Shown here: positions 56,193 through 64,000 of the stretch, piece after piece
How positions within the stretch are numbered: the first letter of the stretch is position 1
Layout of the letters: each line of letters opens with the position of its first letter
Assembly: GCF_049445995.1 (NCBI RefSeq)
Contig: NZ_JBMSDZ010000010.1
Location: forward strand, 62,001 to 126,000
Length of the DNA stretch: 64,000 nucleotides
DNA from: Dyella_A sp049445995
Lineage (GTDB): Bacteria; Pseudomonadota; Gammaproteobacteria; Xanthomonadales; Rhodanobacteraceae
Direction: 5' to 3'
Translations under genes and position numbers: made by a program
Notes under the pieces: generated by a model
Told to the model about the DNA's origin: nothing
Database searches by the model: none
Seen by the model: the letters and a program-made list of their open reading frames with translations, nothing else

Positions 56193-57182
56193 ATGAACCT
56201 GATGATGCCTTCTCAGTCACTTGAAACCTATCTGCAAGCGGCGCAGCGTGAAAATACCCAGCGCAGTTACGCATCTGCCGTACGCCATTTTGAAGTGACT
56301 TGGGGCGGATTGCTTCCAGCGACGACGGACACGGTTGCCCAGTATTTAGTGGCACATGCAACCGCCTTGTCGACCAATACACTTCGGCAACGACTCGCGG
56401 CGCTCTCACACTGGCATCAAGCGCACGGATTTTCCGATCCCACAGCCGCACCGATCGTGAAAAAGACGCTGAAGGGCATACAAGCGCTCCATCCAGTGCG
56501 AGAGAAACGCGCCGAACCCTTGCAGCTCACGGCGGTTGCCCATGTGGCCGCTTGGCTCGATACCGCCATCGCGGCCGCTGACCTGCGCGGAGACAGCGCC
56601 GAAGCACTTCGGTGCCGGCGCGATCGGGCAATGCTCCTCCTGGGATTCTGGCGTGGGTTTCGTGTCGACGAGCTGGTGGGTCTGCAGACCGAGCATATTG
56701 TGGTGGTGCCTGGGCAAGGGATGACGTGTTTCCTCGGGCGCAGCAAGACCGATCGACAACTCGCCGGTACGACCTATCGGGTGCCGGCGCTCAGTCGGTG
56801 GTGTCCCGTGACGGCCACGCTCGATTGGGTCAGTCATGCGGGCCTCACCACCGGCCCCCTTTTTCGCAGTGTTGCGCGTTGGGGCGCGCTCGGGACGGGC
56901 GCCTTGCACAGCAACAGCGTAGTGCCGTTGCTGCGCAGGTTGTTTACGCGGGCAGGACTGGCTTCGCCAGAGACATATAGCGGTCATTCGCTGCGCCGGG
57001 GCTTCGCGGGATGGGCCAACGCGAATGGCTGGGATGTGAAGGCATTGATGGAGTACGTTGGCTGGAAGGACGTGCATTCGGCCATGCGCTATATCGATGG
57101 AACCGATCCCTTCGCGCAAGCTCGGATCGAACGCGGGCTAGCCGACAAGATCACGTTGCACGTGGGGCACGATGACGGCTAA
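56193..57182 (+). CDS. Tyrosine recombinase/integrase of a Tn3-family element
   Basis: The 329-residue protein has an N-terminal SAM-like core-binding region (SLETYLQAAQRENTQRSYASAVRHFEVTW) and a catalytic domain with Arg in LGFWRGFRVDELVGL, HxxR in GHSLRRGFAGWA (near residue 264) and the nucleophilic Tyr in HSAMRYIDGTDPF (near 300). Its end overlaps tnpA by 11 bp. The pairing is like TnpI-TnpA of Tn4430, in which the tyrosine recombinase resolves cointegrates. An ATG at 56202 is an alternative start. Confidence 0.9.
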   Translation: MNLMMPSQSLETYLQAAQRENTQRSYASAVRHFEVTWGGLLPATTDTVAQYLVAHATALSTNTLRQRLAALSHWHQAHGFSDPTAAPIVKKTLKGIQALHPVREKRAEPLQLTAVAHVAAWLDTAIAAADLRGDSAEALRCRRDRAMLLLGFWRGFRVDELVGLQTEHIVVVPGQGMTCFLGRSKTDRQLAGTTYRVPALSRWCPVTATLDWVSHAGLTTGPLFRSVARWGALGTGALHSNSVVPLLRRLFTRAGLASPETYSGHSLRRGFAGWANANGWDVKALMEYVGWKDVHSAMRYIDGTDPFAQARIERGLADKITLHVGHDDG

Positions 57183-60100
57183 CCCGCACCGCCTGGCGAT
57201 CCTCACCGGCGAAGAAATCGACGACCTTTACGGCCTGCCACGTTTCACCGAAGACGAACGGTTGCTGTACTTCGACCTGAGCGCAGCCGAGCAAGCGGCA
57301 GTAGCAGCGCGTCGAGGTACGACTGGTTTGTATCTGGTGCTGCAGCTGGGTTATTTCAAAGCCAAACGACAGTTCTTCGACATCGAACCGGAAGCCGTGC
57401 GCGAGGATGTGAAGCACATCCTCGCGCGGCATTTCCCGGATATTCCCTGGAAGGCCATTCGGTCCCCCACCCAACCGACGCGTGTCGCACTGCAGAAGCT
57501 CGTTCTTCAACTACTCAATGTTCGCTCGTGGAACCGTTCCGCACGGGGAGCACTGGTTGAGCGCATCCAGCATATCGCCATGCGCTCGACTCAACCGCGC
57601 TACCTGCTGCGCGAAGCGCTCCATTACGTGGAACGAGAACGCCTCGTCACACCGGCGTACAGCACGTTCCAAGACATCATCGGTTTGGTGGTCACCAACG
57701 AGCGCGTGCGGTTGGCGAGTTTGCTGGAACAGGCGCTGACGCCCGATATCCGCAGCCAGCTCGACGCATTGCTGCAAGCCGATGAATCCATGTATCGAAT
57801 CAGCGCGCTCAAACACGAACCGAACGATTTCAGTTACAAGGCGCTGAAGCAAGAAGTCGAACGACGTCAGCTCTTTCAACCGCTGCATGCGTTCGCGCAG
57901 CAATTTTTGGCAGCGGCAGGTATCTCGCAGGAGAGCGGCAAATATTTCGCTTCCCTGGTGATGTACTACACCGTCTACAAGCTGCAGCGCATGGCGCCGG
58001 CCACCATACGGCTGTACCTGCTGTGTTTCGCCTACCACCGCTACCGGCAGATAAACGACCATTTGATCGAAGCCTTCATGGTTCGCGTGGAGGGTTACGG
58101 CAAGCAGGCCAAGCTGGCCAGTGAAGAAGCGATGCGGCAAGCACTGACCGACGCGAGTGAGCATCTGCAGGCCGCCGGTGAGGTACTTCAACTGTTTGTC
58201 GACGACACGATTCCTGATGATGCCGCGTTCGCGACGGTGAAAGCCAAAGCGTTTAGCTACCTTGGTCCCGAGCGCATTCCGCTGGTGGCCGACTACATGC
58301 GCAACATCGCCTTCGACAAGGTAGGTTTCCAGTGGGCGTACTACACCACGCTCACGTCGACCTTCAAGCGAAACCTGCGTCACCTATTCACCGATCTGGA
58401 TTTCGCTGGCCGGGTCGAACATGCGCCACTCATGGCTGCTGTCGACTTCTTGCAAGGCCATCTGCGACTGGGGCATACGCCACGACAGATCGACCCGACC
58501 ACGTTTCCGGTCGATCTCATCCCCAAGCGATTGCGTGGCTATCTGTTCACCACCGCCGAAGGAAAAGGACGAGCCAAGCGGCTCGACGTCGATCGGTACG
58601 AATTTCTCGTCTATCGCTTGTTGTGCGACGCGATGGAGGCCGGTGATGTATTCGTCAAGGACAGCAACGAATACCGGCGCTTCGAGGATGATCTGATCAG
58701 TGATGAGCGCTGGATCGACAAAGAGGCGGTACTGCGCGACCTCGATGCCCCGATTCTGCAGGCCCCTATTGAGGACACCTTGGCCGCGCTACGCACTCAG
58801 CTGGACGCGAAGTTTCAAACGGTGAACGCCCACATCGCCGATGGCGACAATGCACACATCACGGTCCGCGGCAAGGGCGACAAACGACGCTGGAACCTGA
58901 TCTATCCTGCGCTTGACGAGTCCCTCAACAGCCCGTTCTACGCGCAAATTCCGGGCATCGGCATTGCCGATCTATTGTGGTTTGTGGCCGGGAACACGGA
59001 GTTTCTGGGAGCGTTCACGCACGTGCTGGAGCGCTACGTCAAGCAGCCGCCGGACCCTCGCGAGATTCTCGCCTGCATCGTCGCCATGGGTACCAATATG
59101 GGATTGTGGAAGATGGCCGAAGTCTCCGGTCTCAGCCACGCCTCCTTGTTGGCCACCGCCCGCAGCTTCCTGCGGCAGGAGACCATACGCGGCGCCAACG
59201 ATGCCATCAGCAATGCCACGGCAAAATTGTCTGCGTTCCATCTTTTCAACATCGGCAACCACTTGCATTCGAGCAGCGACGGTCAGCGGATCGAAACCCA
59301 GATCGACACGATCAACGCGCGGCACTCACCGAAGTATTTCGGGATGAAAAAAGGTGTCAGCGTCTGCACGGTGGTGGCCAACCATGTGCCGATCAACGGA
59401 CAGGTCATCGGTGCCCACGAGCACGAGAGTCATTACGTGTTCGACTTGTTGTTCAACAATACCTCCGAGATCAGGCCCGAACAGCATTCGACCGACACCC
59501 ATGGCACCAACCAGGTCAATTTCTGGGTGCTGCACGCGTACGGTTATCGCTTCGCGCCGCGCTACCGCGATCTGCGTACGAAGGTCGATTCCTTGGTCAG
59601 CTTCAAATCACCGAATCAGTACGGCAATGCTCTCATCAAACCAGCACGTAAGGTCAATGAGGCGCTGATCGTGGCTGAGTGGCCCAATATTCAACGAATC
59701 ATGGCGTCATTGGGGCAGAAGGAGGTGACCCAAGCCACGATCATTCGCAAACTGAGCAGTTATGCCCGGCGGAATCAGACCAAGAAAGCCCTGTGGGAAC
59801 TGGACAACATCTACCGGACGCTCTACATCCTCGATTTCATCGACGATGTCGGCTTGCGTCAGAGCGTGCAGAAGGCGCTCAATCGAGGCGAGGCCTACCA
59901 CCGCTTCCGCCGCGCGATCGCCTACGTCAACAGCGGAAAATTTCGCGTGCAAACCGAAGCAGAACAGCAGATCTGGAACGACTGCTCGCGCTTGATCGCC
60001 AACGCGATCATCTACTACAACACCGCCTTGCTGTCTCGCATCTATGACCAAAAGCTCGCGGCGGGAGACGAGGCCGCCATCGAGATACTCAGAAGCATGT

Positions 60101-60255
60101 CGCCGGTGGCGTGGCAGAACATCAATTTGTTCGGCACCTTCGAGTTCAGTCCCGGCGAGACGAGGGTCGACCTCGATGCGTTAGCCGCGCGCTTGGTGGA
60201 CTTGGTCAACTGGAACCAAGCGACACATGACCTCAATGATTCCGGGATAGGGTAA
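57172..60255 (+). CDS. tnpA: Tn3-family transposase
   Basis: The 1027-residue protein is full length for the family (about 960-1030). It starts with the DUF4158-like N-domain (ILTGEEIDDLYGLPRFTEDERLLYFDL) and has the Tn3 catalytic region in the C-half: KYFGMKKGVSVCTVVANHVPINGQVIGAHEHESHYVFDLLF and STDTHGTNQVNFWVLHAYGY with conserved acidic residues. No stop or frameshift interrupts it. Terminal inverted repeats of the usual 38-bp GGGG...TAAG form were not found next to it, so the element's borders are unresolved. Confidence 0.93.
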   Translation: MTANPHRLAILTGEEIDDLYGLPRFTEDERLLYFDLSAAEQAAVAARRGTTGLYLVLQLGYFKAKRQFFDIEPEAVREDVKHILARHFPDIPWKAIRSPTQPTRVALQKLVLQLLNVRSWNRSARGALVERIQHIAMRSTQPRYLLREALHYVERERLVTPAYSTFQDIIGLVVTNERVRLASLLEQALTPDIRSQLDALLQADESMYRISALKHEPNDFSYKALKQEVERRQLFQPLHAFAQQFLAAAGISQESGKYFASLVMYYTVYKLQRMAPATIRLYLLCFAYHRYRQINDHLIEAFMVRVEGYGKQAKLASEEAMRQALTDASEHLQAAGEVLQLFVDDTIPDDAAFATVKAKAFSYLGPERIPLVADYMRNIAFDKVGFQWAYYTTLTSTFKRNLRHLFTDLDFAGRVEHAPLMAAVDFLQGHLRLGHTPRQIDPTTFPVDLIPKRLRGYLFTTAEGKGRAKRLDVDRYEFLVYRLLCDAMEAGDVFVKDSNEYRRFEDDLISDERWIDKEAVLRDLDAPILQAPIEDTLAALRTQLDAKFQTVNAHIADGDNAHITVRGKGDKRRWNLIYPALDESLNSPFYAQIPGIGIADLLWFVAGNTEFLGAFTHVLERYVKQPPDPREILACIVAMGTNMGLWKMAEVSGLSHASLLATARSFLRQETIRGANDAISNATAKLSAFHLFNIGNHLHSSSDGQRIETQIDTINARHSPKYFGMKKGVSVCTVVANHVPINGQVIGAHEHESHYVFDLLFNNTSEIRPEQHSTDTHGTNQVNFWVLHAYGYRFAPRYRDLRTKVDSLVSFKSPNQYGNALIKPARKVNEALIVAEWPNIQRIMASLGQKEVTQATIIRKLSSYARRNQTKKALWELDNIYRTLYILDFIDDVGLRQSVQKALNRGEAYHRFRRAIAYVNSGKFRVQTEAEQQIWNDCSRLIANAIIYYNTALLSRIYDQKLAAGDEAAIEILRSMSPVAWQNINLFGTFEFSPGETRVDLDALAARLVDLVNWNQATHDLNDSGIG

Positions 60256-60464
60256 AATTGATCGTCAAAGTATTGATGTATAAGCTATTTTATATTATCG
60301 GGGGATGGGCACAAATAGCCGACTATCAGCGTTTGAGCTCGTTGATGGTGGTGCAGCTGCGCATATTGAAAGCACAGGCGCTCGGGGGTCTTTCAGGAAA
60401 TCTGAACGTTGTGCGGATTACCTTGTCAGAGCTCGAACCTAACCATCCTGTTGTGGAGAACGTC

Positions 60465-60794
60465 ATGACTCGAACGCTTGCTGCATCTCTCATCGCATTT
60501 GCCTTGTCTTCCGGCGCCGTATCTGCTCAGTCGTCCACCCCGCCGGCCACTGCGTCGATGGGTGGTATGCAACAAATGGACAAGATGGACCACATGGGCG
60601 GTATGCACCACATGGACAACATGATGGGCATGCACAAGATGCCTGCCACCGTCACCTCCGTCGATTCCAGCACCGGCATCGTCGACGTCGAGGCCGGCGG
60701 CATGGCGCTTAAGCTGCACTTTCCGCCGGCGGCCATAAAGGACCTCAAGGCCGGCGACAAGATCACCGTGCACATGGGCTTCAGCAAGCCCTAG
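60465..60794 (+). CDS. Secreted Met/His-rich copper-binding-type protein
   Basis: The 109-residue protein has a signal peptide (MTRTLAASLIAFALSSGAVSA) followed by a Met/His-rich stretch (MGGMQQMDKMDHMGGMHHMD, residues about 30-58), then a small conserved part resembling CusF-like copper chaperones (VTSVDSSTGIVDVEAGGMAL; LKAGDKITVHMGFS). It probably binds Cu(I) in the periplasm. GGAGAA precedes the ATG at 60465; an upstream in-frame start at 60258 would bury the signal peptide. A strong terminator follows. Its nearness to copA supports a role in copper handling. Confidence 0.82.
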   Translation: MTRTLAASLIAFALSSGAVSAQSSTPPATASMGGMQQMDKMDHMGGMHHMDNMMGMHKMPATVTSVDSSTGIVDVEAGGMALKLHFPPAAIKDLKAGDKITVHMGFSKP

Positions 60795-60836
60795 TTCCGG
60801 TGCAGGTGACGTGCATCGCGCCAGCGCGATGACCGG

Positions 60837-60873
60837 ATCAGCGGAGCGTTAGCTCCGCTGATTTTTATTTTTC
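60837..60873. terminator. Intrinsic terminator
   Basis: ATCAGCGGAGC-GTTA-GCTCCGCTGAT is an 11-bp perfect stem with a tetraloop, followed by TTTTATTTTT. It ends the copper-binding gene and touches the stop of the convergent gene at 60874. Confidence 0.93.
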
Positions 60874-62160
60874 TCAGCGCAACGGCATGGCGATGGCTTG
60901 TAGCGCCTTCATCCCGCTGCCGAAACGGGCCATTGATTCACGGTGTTCTTGCAGCGATTCGTAAGCCAGAAAGCGCATGTCCAGGTCGCGCACCCGGCTG
61001 AAAGCCGGACGGGCAAATTGATTGCAGGCGTCGCCGTGTCGGCTGCCAGGGGCCACCAGGAAAAAGGCGGTTTGCTGGTGGTCCGGCACGCCCAGCGCAA
61101 GATCCAGCATGCGCACGATGCCGGAGTAGATCGTGGTGCTGTGTTCGACCTCGAACGCGGCGGTTACGCGATGCTCGTCACCCTCCAGCCATAGCACGTC
61201 GATCAGGTGGATCACCTCGGCGGCGCTGGTGGTGCTGAGTGTGGGAGGCAGCGCGGTCAGACAACCGTCTGCAAGCTTGCCGCCCGCGTGCGACCTACCG
61301 CGGTCATTGCTGGCGATCCATACGCGATAGCCCAGCGCATGCCCCAGGTCGCGCAACCAGCCCTGCACCGTTGTGTGTGAGTGGTCCTGTTCGCGTCGCT
61401 GCGCTTCCATCTTGCGCAGGGTGATGCTTTCTTCGCGAACATGCGCCAGTTCACGTTGCCAGGCGGACCACGCTGCCGGTGAATTTTCGGATGAGGCGGG
61501 CAGCGGATAGCGGCCGCTGCCTATGTCGAACAGAAAACCCGCCACGGCACCCAGGTCGTTCGACAACAAGTTGCGATGTGTCGCGTTGAGTGTCATCACC
61601 TGTCGACGCATCGTGAGATAGCTATCCCAGCGACCGAGACGAGCCTTCGCCCCCATCCGAGCGTTGTAGCCATTGAGGATGGCCGTATTGAACGGCATGG
61701 CCAGGGTGGGGTGCAGAAAATACAGGAGGTTGGCGGCCGCCGGCCCCAAGCCCTTGATGGCATGCCCATCCAACGTGTGGATCGCCTCGACCAGCGCCTG
61801 CTCGCCATCGCAGCACAGACACGTCTGCAGGAATCGACCGAACGCCCGTTGATGCGCGGGATTTTCGTAGATGTCCGGAATCCGCAGCTTCGGTTTCCAC
61901 AGGAACGCGTGATCGGCTCCCTTGAAAATCTGACGCTGCTCGGCGATCGAGTGCACCACGGTCTCCAGCGACGATCCGCGGTACGCCGTGCCAAAGGTCC
62001 CGGCATCGATTTCTTCTACCACCGCTTGCAGGCCGCGTCGGATGGAGCGGAAATGCTTCAGACGCCTTTCCCACAGGAACCAGCTCTGATACGTGCCGCC
62101 AGGATCGGCGCGCCATCGGTGCAGCAGCGCCTGAATGGTGTCAAATGAAAGTGCGGACAT
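60874..62160 (-). CDS. Uncharacterised protein with a putative PD-(D/E)XK nuclease-like domain
   Basis: This 428-residue protein has no recognised name. The N-half contains a helix-rich part with GLGPAAANLLYFLHPTLAMPFNTAI, like a helix-hairpin-helix or glycosylase-like segment. The C-third has IDVLWLEGDEHRVTAAFEVEHSTTIYSGIVRMLDLAL, in which an Asp, then Glu-x-Glu in a beta-strand context, could be the D...ExK/E site of restriction-endonuclease-like folds. GGAGAAGGA precedes the ATG. It lies between the transposition module and copper genes, so it may be transposon cargo or a defence gene. Activity is inference only. Confidence 0.6.
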   Translation of the reverse strand: MSALSFDTIQALLHRWRADPGGTYQSWFLWERRLKHFRSIRRGLQAVVEEIDAGTFGTAYRGSSLETVVHSIAEQRQIFKGADHAFLWKPKLRIPDIYENPAHQRAFGRFLQTCLCCDGEQALVEAIHTLDGHAIKGLGPAAANLLYFLHPTLAMPFNTAILNGYNARMGAKARLGRWDSYLTMRRQVMTLNATHRNLLSNDLGAVAGFLFDIGSGRYPLPASSENSPAAWSAWQRELAHVREESITLRKMEAQRREQDHSHTTVQGWLRDLGHALGYRVWIASNDRGRSHAGGKLADGCLTALPPTLSTTSAAEVIHLIDVLWLEGDEHRVTAAFEVEHSTTIYSGIVRMLDLALGVPDHQQTAFFLVAPGSRHGDACNQFARPAFSRVRDLDMRFLAYESLQEHRESMARFGSGMKALQAIAMPLR

Positions 62161-62277
62161 TCCTTCTCCTCAAGGCGGCATAACGTGCGTCCAGCGTGCC
62201 GCTGGCTACCCGGCAAGGCGCATGAACCCTACTCCATGGTTGAGTCGGCTGCGTCGCGGGCTTATGGTAACCGGGCC

Positions 62278-62664
62278 ATGATGACCTTCCTGCACCAGCT
62301 CCAACGCTCTCGGCGCCTCCGGGTGATCGGGTTGCTGGCGTGGGTCGCACTGGTCCTCCAGGGTGCCGCGGCGCTGGCCCAACCGCCGGTTTCTCCGGTG
62401 ATGGCCGCGACCGCGATGTCCATGGCAAGCGGCTCCCCGGCGCACGCCCCGCATGCGATGGCTCCGACCCCGCAGGATGGATGCTGCGCTGACCACACTG
62501 ACGCCCATCACTGCACATGCGCATCCATGTGCGCAAGCGTGCTGCCGCTTGCACGCGTCGGCCTGCCTGCCGCGCCGCTGATGCTCCTGCGTTTCGGACG
62601 GCTTCGCGTCCCGCACGCCCCCGCCATGGCGATGACGCCACCCCTGCGACCGCCGTCCGTCTGA
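62278..62664 (+). CDS. copL: CopL-like metal-binding regulatory leader protein
   Basis: The 128-residue protein has a hydrophobic N-terminal segment (VIGLLAWVALVLQGAAALA) and a Cys/His cluster DGCCADHTDAHHCTCASMCAS. CopL proteins of xanthomonads are small, Cys/His-rich, lie directly upstream of copAB and are needed for copper induction. Position and composition fit. ATGs at 62278 and 62281 are adjacent; which is used is unclear. copA starts 112 bp downstream, after a palindrome. Confidence 0.65.
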   Translation: MMTFLHQLQRSRRLRVIGLLAWVALVLQGAAALAQPPVSPVMAATAMSMASGSPAHAPHAMAPTPQDGCCADHTDAHHCTCASMCASVLPLARVGLPAAPLMLLRFGRLRVPHAPAMAMTPPLRPPSV

Positions 62665-62731
62665 CTCTGCGCTGCACGATCTCGCCGGCACGTTGAGCCG
62701 AAAGCCCAACACCCGCGTCTTTTTCACGAAC

Positions 62732-62754
62732 CACAGGCATGGTCCATGTCTGTG
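62732..62754. promoter_or_regulatory. Inverted repeat between copL-like gene and copA
   Basis: CACAGGCATG-GTC-CATGTCTGTG has 10-bp arms with one mismatch, 22 bp upstream of the copA start. It could be an operator or a hairpin affecting translation of copA. Confidence 0.45.
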
Positions 62755-62776
62755 AGTGCGCAGATGGAGTCACCCT

Positions 62777-64000
62777 ATGAATCCTTTCCTTCCCCCCGAT
62801 GGGGTGGATCGTTCACGCCGTCACTTCGTGCTCGGCCTGGCGGCCGGTGGTACCGCGGCCGGCCTCGGCCTGCTGGCGCCCGGCCGTGCGTGGAGCGCCG
62901 TCGGCCCGACGATGCCCGCCTCGGCGATGCCGCGGCTGCGCGGCGACACGTTCGACCTGACCATCGGCGAAACCCCCGTCGACTTCACCGGTGCGCGGCG
63001 TATCGCCACCACCATCAATGGCAGCCTTCCCGGCCCGGTCTTGCACTGGCGCGAAGGTGACACCGTGACGCTGCGCGTGACCAACCGGCTGGCGGTGCCC
63101 ACCTCGATCCACTGGCACGGCATCCTGCTGCCGTTCCAGATGGACGGCGTGCCAGGCATCAGCTTCCCCGGCATCGCGCCGGGCGAAACCTTCACTTACC
63201 GCTTCCCGGTCAAGCAGAGCGGCACCTACTGGTACCACTCGCATTCGCGCTTCCAGGAGCAGTCCGGCCTGTATGGTGCGATCGTGATCGACCCGGCCGG
63301 CGGCGAGCGCCATCGCGCCGATCGCGACCACGTGGTGATGCTCAGCGACTGGAGCGATGACGATCCGGAGCACATCTTCGCCACGCTCAAGCGGCAAAGC
63401 GATTACTACAACTTTGCCGAGCCGACCGCGCCGGAGTTTTTCCGCGACGTGCGCACCATGGGCCTGCAGGCGGCGCTGGCCAAACGCAAGATGTGGAACA
63501 CCATGCGCATGAGTCCGAGCGACTTGAGCGACGTGTCGGGCTACACCTATACCTACCTGATGAACGGCACCACGCCGAGCGGCAACTGGAGCGGCCTGTT
63601 CCGGCCCGGCGAAAAAGTGCGACTGCGCTTCATCAACGGCTCGTCGATGACCTATTTCGACGTACGCATTCCCGGACTGAAGATGACCGTGATCGCCGCC
63701 GACGGTCAGGACGTGGAGCCGGTGCCAGTGGACGAGTTCCGCATTGGCGTGGCCGAGATCTACGACGTGCTGGTGGAGCCGCAGGAAGACCGCGCTTATA
63801 CCGTGTTTGCCCAGTCGATCGATCGCACCGGCTACGCCCGCGGCACGCTGACGCCGCGGCTGGGCATGCAGGCCGAGGTACCGGCGATGGACCCGCGTAC
63901 GCGCCTGGCGATGGTCGACATGATGGGCGCCATGGCGATGGGGAATAGCGGTCACTCCGACCATGACGGCGGCATGCAGGGCATGAACATGGGCGATATG
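62777..64000 (+). CDS. copA: Copper-resistance multicopper oxidase CopA (3' end beyond window)
   Basis: An open frame of 408 codons runs from the ATG at 62777 to the right edge. It has a twin-arginine signal (SRRHFVLGLAAGGTAAG). The first cupredoxin domain carries copper ligands SIHWHGILLP and GTYWYHSHSRFQEQSGLYG, followed by VVMLSDWSDDDPEHIFATLK and DVRIPGLKMTVIAADGQDVEPV. A Met/His-rich stretch begins at the window end (MVDMMGAMAMGNSGHSDHDG), typical of CopA. It oxidises Cu(I) in the periplasm. The C-terminal copper ligands lie outside the window. Confidence 0.95.
   Translation, partial: MNPFLPPDGVDRSRRHFVLGLAAGGTAAGLGLLAPGRAWSAVGPTMPASAMPRLRGDTFDLTIGETPVDFTGARRIATTINGSLPGPVLHWREGDTVTLRVTNRLAVPTSIHWHGILLPFQMDGVPGISFPGIAPGETFTYRFPVKQSGTYWYHSHSRFQEQSGLYGAIVIDPAGGERHRADRDHVVMLSDWSDDDPEHIFATLKRQSDYYNFAEPTAPEFFRDVRTMGLQAALAKRKMWNTMRMSPSDLSDVSGYTYTYLMNGTTPSGNWSGLFRPGEKVRLRFINGSSMTYFDVRIPGLKMTVIAADGQDVEPVPVDEFRIGVAEIYDVLVEPQEDRAYTVFAQSIDRTGYARGTLTPRLGMQAEVPAMDPRTRLAMVDMMGAMAMGNSGHSDHDGGMQGMNMGDM

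Noticed and set aside
60386..60423. GGGGTCTTTCAGGAAATCTG... as a Tn3 terminal inverted repeat
   Set aside because: It starts with GGGG, but points away from tnpA, lacks the TAAG-type inner end and has no matching partner in the window.

Overview
The window is GC-rich, densely coded bacterial DNA. Gene content (an AlkB hydroxylase pathway, Atu-type carboxylation genes, a CopL-like leader followed by CopA, a PagL-type lipid A deacylase) fits a gammaproteobacterium, probably near Xanthomonadales/Rhodanobacteraceae. That placement is inference from gene types, not from a marker gene. No rRNA or tRNA gene was seen.

Layout. (1) 1-13 kb: two MalT-like LuxR regulators face away from each other around a decayed thiolase remnant. 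The second lies just upstream of an alkane-oxidation block: AlkB hydroxylase, two single-domain rubredoxins, rubredoxin reductase, a PaaI-type thioesterase, an AlkH aldehyde dehydrogenase and an AlkJ alcohol dehydrogenase. (2) 13.3-22.2 kb, minus strand: thiolase, SDR, enoyl-CoA hydratase, both subunits of a biotin-dependent acyl-CoA carboxylase, a GST and an alpha/beta hydrolase. A 178-bp hairpin repeat sits between the carboxylase and the hydratase. (3) 22.4-24.0 kb: a plus-strand acyl-CoA ligase. (4) 24.1-32.9 kb, minus strand: an AtuA-like protein, acyl-CoA dehydrogenase, acyl-CoA ligase, SDR, a pair of MaoC/hotdog half-hydratases, an SCPx-type thiolase and a transglutaminase-like protein. 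(5) 33.1-45.0 kb, plus strand: two more ligases, three acyl-CoA dehydrogenases (two forming a Pim-type pair), a TPMT-like methyltransferase, an AraC regulator, a FadB-like bifunctional enzyme and a hydrolase.

Read together, regions 1-5 look like one catabolic island: terminal oxidation of an alkane to an acid, CoA activation, and beta-oxidation with a carboxylation step of the geranyl-CoA/methylcrotonyl-CoA kind. This suggests methyl-branched or isoprenoid substrates rather than only n-alkanes. The inverted repeat TCGTC-N6-GACGA occurs at five sites in gaps upstream of four transcription units of the island and may mark a shared regulon.

(6) 45-52.5 kb is mixed: an ImmA/IrrE remnant with a neighbouring frameshifted ORF, an SDR, a cupin, a GST, an aldo/keto reductase, a MarR regulator, a DHA2-type MFS exporter and a universal stress protein. 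(7) 52.7-56 kb holds a PagL-like lipid A deacylase, then a patatin-like phospholipase overlapping an EAL-domain phosphodiesterase. (8) 56.2-60.3 kb is a Tn3-family transposition module with a tyrosine recombinase overlapping tnpA. (9) 60.4-64 kb is copper-related: a secreted Met/His-rich protein, a CopL-like leader protein and CopA cut by the window edge, with a putative PD-(D/E)XK nuclease-like protein on the opposite strand.
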